DNA of 64,000 nucleotides from Cerrena zonata (GCA_038087015.1 JASBNA010000100.1:41915-105914), one strand, 5' to 3'; counted from the stretch's first letter, positions 1 to 10,839 are shown. Translations and numbers: made by a program. The notes: a model not told the origin generated them from the sequence alone.

Positions 1-948
1 AAATTGGATTATGCACTTTTATTAAATTTTACTAAAATTGGTTCTATTGCAGATTTCAAATTAGTTAAAGAACAAAGTTGGTTAAGAAATTTTGATGAGT
101 TAACTAAAAATTATGACCATTTCTTGAAGTCTATGAATGAAATTAATGAATTTGATTATTTAAGACTTATAGATTGTTGTATCATTATACTCAAGTTGGT
201 GTTATTTAAGACTGATGATGCTAATAGTCAAAATGATCAAAGAATCAATAGTCCATCTAATCCTAAAGGAACTGGTCAAGAGTTATTTCACACTGAACTT
301 AACTATTATAAGAATCATCATCCAAGTTTTAATATGATTGTTGATGATTCTTTGAAAAATGAAAATAGTGCTACTATAACTTTTGAACAATCAATAAATT
401 TAAAAGTCTTTGATGAATTAGATAATTCAAAAAACTCTATTCATTCGCAAATGTTGTTTCATGTTTTCACAATTTTATCAATATTTGCAATCTATGTTGT
501 TAAAAAGAATAATCCAGAAGGTAATTTAGGTTTAGAATTTAAATATCCTGAATCAGATTCAAGTTATTTAAATGAATTAAACCAAAGATATATCACTATC
601 TTAAAATTATTGGGTAAAGTTGAAAATTTCTTGAAAATTAAATATCAGAATAACAAGTTGGAAAATGATTTTACTAATTTATGTTTATTTTCAAACGGTA
701 ATGATGATTTAATTTTTGATCCTTTCAAGAACCATTCAAATCGTGACGATTTACTAAGAGACGCGGCGGCAAGTAATTGCTTCAACCATAGTATTGAAAA
801 ATCTTTATACATTTTAAAATTAGGGGAGTCAATTTTAAGTTATATGTATGACACAAACATTAAGGTTTCAATATTCAAAAAATTGAGTGACAATCTTTTA
901 CAAATTAGAAAGTTTCTTATCGATAATGAAGCAGCAGTGCTTTCATAA
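1..948 (+). CDS. Unrecognised protein, C-terminal part (5' end outside window)
   Basis: The frame is open from the first base of the window, so the N-terminus is missing; about 315 codons remain before a TAA stop. The visible part is rich in Asn, Asp, Leu and Ile. It has helical, hydrophobic stretches (for example a Cys-Cys-Ile-Ile-Ile-Leu run near residue 60 and a Phe/Ile/Val-rich run near residue 155) separated by polar Asn/Ser segments. No catalytic motif is visible. The alternation of helices and low-complexity linkers would fit the C-terminal regulatory half of a fungal zinc-cluster transcription factor, but the DNA-binding domain that would prove this is not in the window. Function is unassigned. 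Confidence 0.6.
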   Translation, partial: KLDYALLLNFTKIGSIADFKLVKEQSWLRNFDELTKNYDHFLKSMNEINEFDYLRLIDCCIIILKLVLFKTDDANSQNDQRINSPSNPKGTGQELFHTELNYYKNHHPSFNMIVDDSLKNENSATITFEQSINLKVFDELDNSKNSIHSQMLFHVFTILSIFAIYVVKKNNPEGNLGLEFKYPESDSSYLNELNQRYITILKLLGKVENFLKIKYQNNKLENDFTNLCLFSNGNDDLIFDPFKNHSNRDDLLRDAAASNCFNHSIEKSLYILKLGESILSYMYDTNIKVSIFKKLSDNLLQIRKFLIDNEAAVLS

Positions 949-1010
949 CTATTTATTAATCTATTTTAATCCACTCCTTTATTTACAATTCTTTCCTTAT
1001 TTATTAAAAC

Positions 1011-1036
1011 GAAAAAAAAAAAAAAAAAAAAAAAAA
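1011..1036. repeat. poly(A) tract
   Basis: A run of about 25 A lies between the convergent ends of the first gene and the beta-lactamase-like gene. Similar homopolymer A/T tracts recur in most intergenic spaces of the window (near 4359, 8363, 15644, 19358, 48158 and 59841). Confidence 0.8.
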
Positions 1037-1098
1037 GCACTTTATATATATTTAACGATTACATGATTTTTGTTCTAACTATATCATTGTAGACTGGA

Positions 1099-2304
1099 TT
1101 ACTGTAAATGATCATAAGCAATTTTTTGGAGCTTTGGATAAGCTTGGATTGAGGGATCGGCGTGAGGGAAAAGCTGAGTAACATAATAACCACCAATCTT
1201 ATTCTTCAAGTCTATCCAGAAGAAAAGGTTCGCCAACCCACACCAATAGAGTGTGTCTTTAGGAACTCCAGCTTTTGAGTCTTCTCTCGTGATTCCAAAT
1301 CCCAAACCCCAAAAATCGCTTGATTTAACCGACTCTGTTAGTTCAGCATCTGTTGAGTTAAAATCAGTCGTGGTGAAATTTGGTGGTAAGTTATTTTGAG
1401 AGGCTTCTCTCCAAGTTTCTTTTTTAATTATTTGAGTACCGTCGTCTGCTTTACCTTCATTGATCCAAATTCTAATGAATTTTAAGTACAGTTCAATGGA
1501 TCCAAATAATCCATGTCCTCCACAATGTTTAGCTGGAGTTTGAAGTGGCTGCGTTGAATAGGGCCTTAATGAACCATCCAATTGTCTAGAGTCACAAATC
1601 AAGACTTTATCACTGTCTTTAGGCTGCACTTCAAAAGTGACATCGTTCATTTTGGCGGGTTTAAAGATATTTTCCTTTAAATACTGTTCTAAAGTCATTC
1701 CAGACACACTTTCAACAATGAAACCAGCAAAGTCAAGACCATGTCCGTATAAAAACTGAGACCCTGGCTCGAAAACAAGAGGCATACACTTCAAACTTTC
1801 TTCGGTGATGTTGAAGATATTAGGCTCTCCGTATTTTGCCAAAAGTTTTCGATAATCTTCATTGTAAAAAGCGTAAGCAAAGCCCGAGGTGTGAAGAAGT
1901 AATTGTTTGACGGTTGGTTCGGTTTCCGGGGTTTTCAAAATCGGTTCGTTATTATCCCAACCCTTAATTACCTTTACATCTTTGAGAATGGGTAAATATG
2001 TAGAGGCAGCAGCATCAAGGTCAACCAAACCTCTTTCATACAATTGTAGTACGGCTGTACTTACAATTGGCTTAGTGGTCGACCAGTAATTGAAAAGGGT
2101 TTCGGAGCTAAATTCCTGCCCCTTTTCTTCGTTAGAAAGACCAACCTGGTTGCTGTAAACGGTTTCTTTATCATTTGTGATCCCAAAGCCAACTCCGTTG
2201 ACGAACGATTTTGGGTTTTCAGTTTTGTTAATTGCTTGCAATAAAACAGCATCAATATGTTCTTTCAAACTGTTTTTAACTGATCCGTTTGCAAATCTAG
2301 ACAT
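1099..2304 (-). CDS. Beta-lactamase-like serine hydrolase (class C / EstB type)
   Basis: This protein of about 401 residues has the layout of the serine beta-lactamase/transpeptidase-like fold. Near residue 75 there is a Tyr-Trp-Ser-Thr-Thr-Lys segment matching the catalytic Ser-x-x-Lys motif. It is followed by 'LLLHTSGFAY' and then by a Tyr-Gly-His segment in place of the usual Tyr-x-Asn. In fungi such proteins are cytosolic or secreted esterases/hydrolases acting on small esters, lactones or amides; the substrate cannot be read from sequence. No signal peptide is evident. The frame opens at a TTG three codons upstream, but the ATG at 2304 is the likely start. It is transcribed divergently from the NTF2-like gene at 2648 and may share its promoter. 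Confidence 0.85.
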   Translation of the reverse strand: MSRFANGSVKNSLKEHIDAVLLQAINKTENPKSFVNGVGFGITNDKETVYSNQVGLSNEEKGQEFSSETLFNYWSTTKPIVSTAVLQLYERGLVDLDAAASTYLPILKDVKVIKGWDNNEPILKTPETEPTVKQLLLHTSGFAYAFYNEDYRKLLAKYGEPNIFNITEESLKCMPLVFEPGSQFLYGHGLDFAGFIVESVSGMTLEQYLKENIFKPAKMNDVTFEVQPKDSDKVLICDSRQLDGSLRPYSTQPLQTPAKHCGGHGLFGSIELYLKFIRIWINEGKADDGTQIIKKETWREASQNNLPPNFTTTDFNSTDAELTESVKSSDFWGLGFGITREDSKAGVPKDTLYWCGLANLFFWIDLKNKIGGYYVTQLFPHADPSIQAYPKLQKIAYDHLQ

Positions 2305-2647
2305 TCTGCTCAACTCTAATTCTTTTTAAAGTAATTTGGTATCACTTTGGCAGTACTCTGATGGATTTAAGCTTCTTTATATGCTCTTTCTCTCGGTCCA
2401 CAGTTTCCCCACACCCAATAGAAAAATTCATCACCAAAAAAATACGTCAAACTTACAAAATTACATCACCCTCACAAAATCCTTACAAGTTTACATCAAA
2501 TCGGCATAATAGCTACAAGTTTACATCAAATTGACAGAATCGAATCAAAAAATTTGACGTATAACGGTTTTCGAGACACTGTATGGTTGAAATACATACT
2601 TGCAAAAGCCATTAGCAAACCAAAATTGAAGTAGAACATATCGAACC
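2305..2647. promoter_or_regulatory. Divergent promoter with two 17-bp direct repeats
   Basis: This 343-bp intergenic region separates the divergent hydrolase and NTF2-like genes. The 17-mer acaagtttacatcaaat occurs exactly at 2485-2501 and 2515-2531, a 30-bp period or about three helical turns, which suggests paired sites for one regulator. Related ttacatca cores occur just upstream (2461). A TTGCAAAA motif lies at 2600-2607, close to the NTF2-like start. Confidence 0.5.
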
Positions 2648-3076
2648 ATGACGAATTTTGCTGGTGCAGTTGGCCAAAGCCCAACCCTCAAACAATTCAT
2701 AATTGACTTCTACCTAATCTCCGACACTAAACCATCTGAGGCGTATGATCCTTATCTTGAAAGATTTACGGACAATGCTTTGTTGATCATGGGTTCTTCC
2801 AAGGTTGAGGGGCACGAAGCAATCCGGATCATGAGACAAAACATGTGGTCTAAGATTGTGAAAAGACACCATGTTGTTAAGAATGTTTCTGCGATAAACC
2901 CGAACCAGTACTTGCTTAACGGGTATATTGAATATACTTTTGTCAATGGACAAGTCCTCGTTACTGATTTTGCCGGCCATATGGAGTTTGAGCCGGATAG
3001 TACCCCACTCAGGATGCTGTTTTATCAGGTTTACATGGATACTTCTCCAACAAAGGAGATCATAAGTGGTCTTTGA
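2648..3076 (+). CDS. NTF2-like (SnoaL-type) domain protein
   Basis: The 142-residue product has the length and pattern of the cone-shaped NTF2-like fold: an N-terminal helix with an aromatic-rich segment, a helix ending in Tyr-Leu-Glu-Arg-Phe-Thr-Asp-x-Ala, then long beta strands with alternating hydrophobics ('YIEYTFVNGQVLVTDFAG'). Members either carry nuclear Ran-GDP (true NTF2) or act as small-molecule-binding isomerase-like proteins. Here the N-terminus is unlike that of true NTF2, so a small-molecule or stress role is as likely. No signal peptide or membrane segment is seen. The ATG follows an A/C-rich leader. It is divergent from the hydrolase gene, and co-regulation is an inference from the shared repeats. 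Confidence 0.7.
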   Translation: MTNFAGAVGQSPTLKQFIIDFYLISDTKPSEAYDPYLERFTDNALLIMGSSKVEGHEAIRIMRQNMWSKIVKRHHVVKNVSAINPNQYLLNGYIEYTFVNGQVLVTDFAGHMEFEPDSTPLRMLFYQVYMDTSPTKEIISGL

Positions 3077-3264
3077 GATTCCTGGTGTCTATATTCAATA
3101 TACAATATCTGTGACCGAAGAGAAGTGTTTTTGTTTGTTTTTTTTGCAGCATGTAGTTGAATCACTGGAAGTTCGAGAGGAAAAAAGTCAAGAAAATTTG
3201 AAATTCAATCTGAAAATTACTTCAACAGCTGTTTAGACCGGCACTACAACGATAAAGATAGAGT

Positions 3265-3657
3265 ATGACCGACGGCCAGCAGGATGAACGAGTGGTGAAT
3301 CTCACCCAAGAAGAGTTTGAAAAGTTGGTGAAAGAGAACAAGGGAGGACTCACTCCAATGACACCAGAACAATTGAAAGAACATAAGTCCTTGAAAAGAA
3401 ATGCATTTTGGAAAGATAGTGTATGTGTATTATCGATGATTGCATCATTTGGTATGATTGCGTACTATTGGTACTATATCATTCAACAAATGAATGGTGA
3501 TATTCCCTTGGAGTACCATCAATTGGCTATATATTTTATAAGCTTTGTCGGACTTGTATTCACCCTTGGAAATATCTTTATAAATATTACATTTCCCTTT
3601 TTGTATTCAAAAGAGCTAAAAGATGATGGAGTCATGTCAGGAAAGAAGAAACAATAA
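3265..3657 (+). CDS. Small two-span membrane protein, probably ER
   Basis: The 130-residue protein has a charged N-terminal half containing a Leu-Thr-Pro-Met-Thr-Pro-Glu-Gln-Leu segment. Two hydrophobic segments follow, around residues 52-72 and 88-110, and the lysine-rich tail ends Gly-Lys-Lys-Lys-Gln. Two spans with a basic cytosolic tail resemble small ER membrane proteins such as assembly factors, and the tail is close to but not an exact KKxx retrieval signal. No family is recognised with certainty. It ends convergently with the TMEM205-like gene, about 90 bp away. Confidence 0.65.
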   Translation: MTDGQQDERVVNLTQEEFEKLVKENKGGLTPMTPEQLKEHKSLKRNAFWKDSVCVLSMIASFGMIAYYWYYIIQQMNGDIPLEYHQLAIYFISFVGLVFTLGNIFINITFPFLYSKELKDDGVMSGKKKQ

Positions 3658-3745
3658 TATGTGTATTAGTATGTACAAGTAATAATATAAACAATTTATT
3701 TCATATAATCATAGAAACGAAGTAGGGCATCTGTGGAAAATTCAT

Positions 3746-4255
3746 CTATTTGATAAATCTTCTAGATAAAACAATACCATAAAAACCAAGAGATACAATA
3801 GAAAGCATATTGATCAAAGTAGAAACACCATGGTAAGCACCAAATTTTTTGGATAAACGAGTAAACTCTTCACTTGGCTTAACTTCACCATTTTCGATAA
3901 CCTCGTGTTTCTTGTCAGCAATCAACTTGTTTCTTTCTTCTTTAATACCTTTACAAAGAGGTAATAAGATTAATAAATTAGCAGCTCCTGACAATCCAGA
4001 AAGTGATAACAAACCAAGGGTGAATGGACATAACTTAATTGGTGCAGTTAAAGATAACAAAATAGGAGTCACTGCTTGACCAGTGAAAAAGGATGGGAAT
4101 ACTTTATTTTGTAATTTACTAAATTGATCCCTTTCTAATTCCTTAAAGGCAATTGGTGAAGCAACAAAAGAGTAAAAAAAACCTCCACCAAACGTCAATC
4201 CCCAAAGCAAAAGATGATATGGAGCAGATGTGTTTAAACCTAATTTAGCAATCAT
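3746..4255 (-). CDS. TMEM205-like (DUF4149) membrane protein
   Basis: The 169-residue protein has four likely membrane segments: about residues 13-33, 53-72, 80-100 and 145-163. The conserved-looking elements 'GGGFFYSFVASPIAFKELER' and 'FPSFFTGQAVTPILL' match the pattern of the TMEM205-like DUF4149 domain, which has a Ser/Pro turn after the first span and a Phe-Pro-x-Phe motif before the second. The biochemical role of the fungal members is unknown. The start is the ATG beginning 'MIAKLGLN'. Confidence 0.65.
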   Translation of the reverse strand: MIAKLGLNTSAPYHLLLWGLTFGGGFFYSFVASPIAFKELERDQFSKLQNKVFPSFFTGQAVTPILLSLTAPIKLCPFTLGLLSLSGLSGAANLLILLPLCKGIKEERNKLIADKKHEVIENGEVKPSEEFTRLSKKFGAYHGVSTLINMLSIVSLGFYGIVLSRRFIK

Positions 4256-4500
4256 TGTATGTGTTAATAGTCAATTGTATTAATTGTGAAGACCAATAGA
4301 GAGAAAGAAAAGTAGTAATGAAAATATTGTCTGATCATAAATGGGGCAAATAGCTCATTAAAAAAAAAAAAAAAAAAAAAAATTAGAAAAAGAACGGAAG
4401 TTGAAAAATCATTACAAAAATCAGTTCATATAACAAACATAAATTTAGATAATATACACGGAATATACAATTGAAAGGTCGGTAAGAAAGGAGATATTAA

Positions 4501-7500
4501 TTAGAGGTTCTCAATCATTGAGAAGATGTTCTTCAATGCACTTTGTTTGATTTCCTCATTATATCTCAAGATATCCTTAGACACCGATTCGTAGTTTTTA
4601 GCTAAACAGCTAAAGTCACTTTGTAGACCCAAACTTAAACTATTGGTTTGATTCCTATCGTGATCTTGTTTAAGTTTTGAAGTCTGTTCGTATTTCTTAG
4701 CAGCAACTTCAGCATTATCCACAATATCACTTGAAATACCACACATTGATGCAACACTCATACCAAATGAACCAGGAGCAGAACCTTCTTCTAATTTATA
4801 TAAGAAAGTAATATTACGAGAATTGCTATCAGCGAGAATCCCCATTCTCAATGGTTTAATTTGTGGATGGTTTGTAAAAGATAAACCTAATGATCCATAA
4901 TGGGTTGCGAAAAAACCTAATGGCTGAACGTGAGTAGATAATTGATGCAAAACAGCTTCAGCAATGGCGTAACCATCACTTGAAGAACCACCTCTTCCCA
5001 ATTCATCTAAAATAACAAGTGAATTAGCAGTGGCATTGGTTAAAATCTTTTTGGTTTCTGATAATTCAACGAAAAACGTCGACTTACCTTGCATGATATT
5101 ATCGTTAGCACCTAGTCTTGTCATTATTTTATCAATAGGATTTAACTTTGCCAGCGATGCTGGGATATAGCAACCAATTTGACTTAGAATAACTGCTAAG
5201 GAAGTTGTTCTCATCATAGTAGATTTACCAGCAGCATTAGCACCAGTCAATAATCCAAAGTTTGGCTTATCCCCACCAAGACAAACATCATTAGGAATGA
5301 ATTCTTTGTTACCAAAAAAACAAGGATGTCTTAATTCATTGAATTCAATAAAACCATGATCAGATGAAATGAATTCTGGTCTACATGAAGGGTAACCCAT
5401 TGTTTCCGAAGTTTTGGTTAAAGCAACAATACAATCAATAGTTGCCAAAGATTTAATAGATGACATCCAAACTTGATAATTAGCATCGAATCTTTCATAC
5501 ATTTTAAATCTTAAATTTTCACAAATCATCTTGTGTAATTCTTTTTGTTCAAGTAATTCTCTGACTAAAACTCTCACTTCTGGTGACCAATATCTTTTAA
5601 CCTTAGATGTTGAACCCATTTGTTGCCAATCTTTAGGTATGTTTTTGATTTTAGTAGGAATCTCAATCAAAAATATTTCTTTACCAGAGTCTTTGAAACA
5701 AATCTCGTGTGATTTATAGATCTTCTTATATTCTTTTAAATATTCATTTAATTGATTCTCTAGATTTGTCATTTTGGCACTGGAATCGTCAAATTCTTCA
5801 TCAACACCAGCAGCAGGAACAACGATATCATTCGTTGCTTCTTGTCTATCGAAAGAATCTTCCCAATCAGCAATTAATTTAATCATTTCAGGAGGAAAGC
5901 TTTTAACAGCTTTTTCAATTAAACCAGAATTTTCAATTGAAAATGATTGCAATTCTTTGATTGATGTAGCGATTTTTTCAAAGCTTTCAACAACTTTCAC
6001 AAAATCTTTAAATCTCAAAGTTTTGCTATGAACTCTTGCTAATAATCTTTCTAAATCAGGAAGCCCCGTAAGCATGCATTCTAAAGATACTCTGAACTCA
6101 GGGTTTTCATTCATTAAATATTCAATCGAGTTATATCTTTCGTTAATTTCATTGACATTCATCAAAGGATGTAATATCCAATGTTTTAAGACTCTTTTAC
6201 CAAATGGGGTGATGGATCTATTAAGTAACTTAAATAATGTTCCTTGATCACCTCCATCAAATGAATTATTCAAAATTTCAAGATTATTTAAAGTGATACC
6301 ATCAAGAAGCATATGACCTGATGAACCTTTGGAAATATCATATTCGTTGAAATTTGCTAAAGTCATGACACTTTCATCCAATTTCAAAGATTTTAAATAA
6401 TAAAGTAATCCACCAAAGGCATTAAATGCAATTTTATGAGAGTCTTTCAATTTGGTTAAGAGTTTAGGATATTTAGTGAAATCATCACCAGCATCGTAAT
6501 AATTATTTTCAACTAAATTCTCTAAAGTTGAATCATAATCCCAAAATTCAGAATAAGGGTTTAAATTATTCCAAATTTGATTTGAACTATGAGAACTGTA
6601 CTTTAAAATTTTAACTGCAGTTGAACATAAATTATTTTTTTCACACAAGATTTCCTTTGGTTTAACTTGAGTAATTAAAGTGTCTAATTTAGTACATTCT
6701 TGATCATCATGTAATTCAATGAAATTCATTTCGGAAGTAGCAGTATCAACAAAAGCTACCCCGAATATTTTAGAGCCATCATCCAATGATTCTTCCTTTA
6801 TTGATAAACAATATATAGCCATATCGTCACTTATCATATCCAAATCAGTCAAAGTACCACCGGTTAAAACGGCGGTTAATTCTCTTTTGATAATTTTCTC
6901 TTCTTTTGTAGAACCACCTCTCATTTCTTTAGCTAAAAGTGTTTCTTTTTGATCCACTTTTGCAACTTTATAACCGTGACTGATAAACTCTTTTGCCCAA
7001 TATTCAAAAGACATTTCAGGAATACCCGCCAACTTCATATTTGCTCTTCCACCACCGGCAATCTTTAAATCGAATTCTGTATTTGCAATCATAGCATCAT
7101 TTTCGTACAATTCATAAAATTTACCCTTTTTGAAAAAAACAACGGTATCCCACATAGTTGACTTAATCTCCCAATATTGTTTTTCGAAAGGGGTAAACTT
7201 TGTCCAAGCAGATGATGGAATGAATAAAGTTCTTGAATCGTACTCTGGATGAGTAATTGGTCTCTTTTCAGAATCTTTAATATCGACGAGCCATTGATAC
7301 CTTTCTTCATTTTCTTTTTGGAATGAATTGTGATTAGGTTTACCCGAGAAAGGACCTACTGTGGGGCTAGGTCTCTTGTTTGGAACTTTAACGGAGCTTT
7401 TGTTAGATGTATAGGATGAGTTAGCTTTAAACTTATTTGCCAAATTATCAGACGATCCGCTAGAAGTTGATTTAGGTGGGGGTGGAGATGATTTTTTGGC

Positions 7501-8200
7501 CTTTTTATTAGATTTCTTCGGTTTGTCCTCATAATCCTCTTCGTCAGCTTCAGCATCGTCAACCGACATATCAGCATCATCATCAACTACAAAATCACTC
7601 ATATCATCATCATCCTCGCCATCATCGTCTGCTGGTTTGAAATCGTCTTCGGCTTCACTATCACTATCGACCACTCTTTTTCTCTTTTTGGAACTCTTTT
7701 TGGCGACCGATATATCCTCCTCTGAGTCGGACTCAGCATAGCTTACCTTCTTGGCAGCAGAGCGACGTTTAGACAATGGACTTGATTGTGATGGTTTATC
7801 ATTTGATTTCTTTGATCTATCAATAGGCGACGAATGAGGCATGCTGGGTTTCTTTGTCTCTTCCAAGGTGACATTAGCATCCGACTCCGAAGTCAACGGA
7901 GTATCAGTGAATTTGGTTTCATCCGCCTCCATCATACTATCATCGTTTTCCTTATCACTACCATCCCTGTAACTAGTTGCATTACTCTTTGCCTTCAAAG
8001 GCGATGACGAAGGGTGGAATATTGGACTTCTCATTATTTATTTCAACCTTCTTATTCTCCTTAGCTAAATCATTCGATGGTTTGGAAGCAGGTTTAAAGA
8101 AAGACATCAACGATTGTTGCTTCTTCTTTGAACCTGATCCACCGCTAGAACCAGCTGTTTTAGCAATCTTTTTGCTTGGTGTGGTTGTCTTACCCAACAT
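4501..8200 (-). CDS. MSH6: DNA mismatch repair protein Msh6, with frame break near the N-terminus
   Basis: This is the MutS-homologue subunit of the Msh2-Msh6 (MutS-alpha) complex, which recognises base mismatches and small loops in the nucleus. The long frame (4501-8034, 1177 codons) contains an acidic, Ser-rich N-terminal tail with basic clusters and the mismatch-contacting Phe-x-Glu motif in GKFYELYE (near residue 306). It also has Walker A GANAAGKST (near 931-939) and Walker B 'VILDELGRGGSSSDG' (near 1010). The expected PCNA-binding PIP box, 'QQSLMSFF', is encoded just upstream in another frame (ATG at 8200). That frame stays open to 7982, overlapping the main frame. Removing one base between about 7985 and 8037 joins them into a normal Msh6. 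Without it, translation from the ATG at 8034 would give a protein lacking the PIP box. A normal intron does not explain the break. Confidence 0.93.
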
Positions 8201-8491
8201 TACAGCTTCAGATATATTGAAAGGACCAGCCTGTAAGCTTTCTTGAACGAAATGAATGTGTTGACCCAAGAAGAAGAAGATGTCGATTCCAAAACTCGTT
8301 AGACGCTGACTCCCTTTCAAAAACATCGCGTCTATTTTTTTTTTAAGGATCGCGTTTTCTTTTTTTTTTTTTTTTTTTGGTGTCTGCGTTTGTAATTGGA
8401 ACGATGAAATGATTGCAAAAAAGTTGAATTGCAAAACCCGGTTGCAACTGCCACTGGTGCAACAGGTACTAGAAAGGTTGAACAGATTACC
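8201..8491. promoter_or_regulatory. Divergent promoter between MSH6 and the 8492 gene
   Basis: This short bidirectional region has a T-rich tract near 8336-8380 and two TTGCAAAA motifs (8413-8420 and 8429-8436), a motif that recurs in promoters across the window. No MCB box (ACGCGT) is visible. Confidence 0.4.
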
Positions 8492-9298
8492 ATGCTAATA
8501 AGATTGCAATTTCAAATGGTTGTTGCGGGAGTAGTTGGGGTGGTCCTGGCATTTACCAATCCAACGCTATTGAACGACAAACTTATTCTTAAGGTGGATA
8601 GTGCTAGCCACGATAGAGCTGTGATTAGTGATTATCTTCAAGAGGCGTATATCAAGAAGTATGCTAAGCATCAGGCAGAGCATCTTCAGCTGGCAAATGA
8701 CTTTATAAGTTTTTTGAGTATCCAGGAAGTTAACTCTGAGCAACGAGAATTGAATGAAAGGAATTGCATAGGGAATACTAGGATAACATATTATCTCAAG
8801 AGTCTTCATTTGATTGAGAAAGAGTATGAGGCTTCAGAATGCAGAATCAATTTGAGCAATAGGTATAAGTCGATAGTTTCACCAACGGAAGGCATTCATG
8901 AGACGATTCACTCAAAATCAAACGATAAGATAAGTCAACAATTGGAATATAATTTGGTGGAGAAACTTCAAAGTTTACCCCAGTTGAAGAAGATTGATTT
9001 ATATAATTTTAGAGAGTTGGATTATCAACTTGAGTGTTTATTAGAGTATCAACAATTAGGTCAAATTAAATTGAAAGAAAAATTGATTGATGCAACTTTA
9101 GAGAAAATCATTGAGATACCAAAAGATTGTGGATTTAATCGTTTTGATGACGGGTTTGATGGTCAATTTAGTGAATTAGTGAATATTTTCATTCCTTCCA
9201 ATGGTACTTTTGTTTGTAAGTTGGGGAGAAGTGCAACTTGTAAATCCGATATTGCTCAAAGTTCCAATACTCGCTACAAATTACTAGATAATGATTGA
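8492..9298 (+). CDS. Unrecognised secretory or membrane-anchored protein
   Basis: The frame opens at 8429, but the ATG at 8492 gives a product of 268 residues with a clean N-terminal hydrophobic signal or anchor (about residues 9-22, Val/Gly/Leu-rich), so this start is preferred. The rest is polar and mostly helical, with Leu/Glu/Lys-rich heptad-like stretches between about residues 35 and 200 and a Cys-containing C-terminal part. No family is recognised. It is divergent from MSH6 and ends about 20 bp before the convergent GMPPA-type gene. Confidence 0.6.
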   Translation: MLIRLQFQMVVAGVVGVVLAFTNPTLLNDKLILKVDSASHDRAVISDYLQEAYIKKYAKHQAEHLQLANDFISFLSIQEVNSEQRELNERNCIGNTRITYYLKSLHLIEKEYEASECRINLSNRYKSIVSPTEGIHETIHSKSNDKISQQLEYNLVEKLQSLPQLKKIDLYNFRELDYQLECLLEYQQLGQIKLKEKLIDATLEKIIEIPKDCGFNRFDDGFDGQFSELVNIFIPSNGTFVCKLGRSATCKSDIAQSSNTRYKLLDND

Positions 9299-9318
9299 AT
9301 TATATATTTTTTATACAT

Positions 9319-10665
9319 TTACATGACAATCTCGTACTTGACATCATTCTTGAGCTCCTTATGAGGTAATACAATCGAATTATAAACAAAGACTTGATGC
9401 CCAACAATGGTATCTTGACATAAAACCACAATATTATTAATCAACTTAAGATAGTTGTCGGAATTAAACAGACTGATATCTTTGTTAACCGTAGGAGTGT
9501 TAATGGTACCCTCAATTCTACACCATTTACCAATCTTGACCCCTTTAGAAACAATGGCATTAGAAATAATGGTATGATCATCAATGATAACGTCATCAGC
9601 AATGATACAATTCTTTAATCTTATTCCTTTACCGAGTTTGACATTTTTACCAATAGAGACGTTTGGACCCATTAATGAATCATTAGGAATAATGACATCA
9701 TCACTCACTTGAATAGGGGACCTGACGTTAGCCAGCGAAGATTTCAAATGATTCTGTTTCAAGAAAAAACTATTGGCAAGAAGAGCAAAAATCGGGGTTT
9801 TCAATTGGTACCATAAACTATTTGATTTAAAATTAAGAAACTTTATGTTTTTCTCGGATGGTAAAATTTTGAAAACATCAAGCTCAAAAGATAAAATATT
9901 TGATTTCGAAGCATCGTTAGGTCAAATCATAATCGAGTAAATTACTTTCGGCACTTTTAACCTCTTGAGCTTTTTCCAATAAGTTAAATACAGTATCGTT
10001 GAAAACGTATACCCCACCATTAATATTGATAGAGTAAGTTGTATCTTGAAATTGAGCAAAACTACTCGTTTTAGGTTTTTCAACATAATGAATGATTTTA
10101 GAAGTTTCTTTATTGGATATGATAGTACCGAAATTAGTGAAAATCCGCTCTTTATCATAATACTTAAAGCTAGGCGGGAGTATCACTAAGATTTTGATAC
10201 CCATCGACCAAAAGAAGAGGATCAATACCTAAAATTGCAACATCAGCCTTATTCTTTTCATAAAATTGAATCAATTCTTTGAAAGGATAATTACAAATTA
10301 CATCCCCGTGGATTAATAAAATTTTGTGATCGCCACTTGAGCCTAAAATTTGCTTACGAAAGTAATTCAAACCTCCACCAGTACCCAATGGATAAGGTTC
10401 AATCAAGATACTGACCTTCAAATCTGGATAAATTCTCTTTATTTCATCAACATATTCATCAAATGGCGTGGAGTCTTTGAAAAAACTAATAAGAAACACC
10501 TCCTCTAAATCCCCACCCAATTGACTGACTAAATTATCAATTATATGGGTCAATAAAGGTTTCCCTGCAATTGGAAATAATACTTTTGGAGTATCAATTG
10601 ACAAAGGGCCTGAACCGAGTTCCGATACTACTACCACCTGCTAAAATCACTGCTTTTACTCCCAT
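9319..10665 (-). CDS. GMPPA-type mannose-1-phosphate guanylyltransferase-like protein, broken by three +1 shifts
   Basis: The product would be about 447 residues, like GMPPA-family proteins. GDP-mannose pyrophosphorylases make GDP-mannose for glycosylation; the GMPPA branch is mostly a regulatory partner. Reading from the ATG at 10665 gives 'MGVKAVILAGGSSIGTRFRP', the nucleotide-binding signature. The next frame gives 'LSIDTPKVLFPIAGKPLL' and the Gly-Asp dyad region; the third gives 'IIHYVEKPKTSS'; the last gives the left-handed beta-helix hexapeptide repeats (Ile-Gly-x-Asn-Val-x-Leu-Gly type). Each junction needs removal of one base: near 10603-10608, near 10173-10175, and at 9918-9921. The first restores the family motif RFRPLS. 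It is either a pseudogene, a gene with consensus errors, or one needing frameshifting. The short intergenic gap to REX3 (174 bp) is its promoter. Confidence 0.8.
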
Positions 10666-10839
10666 TTTATCAACTCAAAATAACATAGTTATACAAAAGT
10701 TAATGAAGATGAAGATAAAGATGAAGATAAAGATGAATAGGAATTTGCTACCCCTTATAAACTTGCCCGCTCCAACTTTTTTTTTTTTGCGCACAAATAA
10801 AACCACCCCATTAAGTGGGCAGCTTTTTGGCTGCAATTA

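Noticed and set aside
7982..8040. Small intron as the cause of the MSH6 frame change
   Set aside because: No GTATGT-type donor or branch site occurs in or near the overlap, and the GT...AG pairs examined give the wrong phase.
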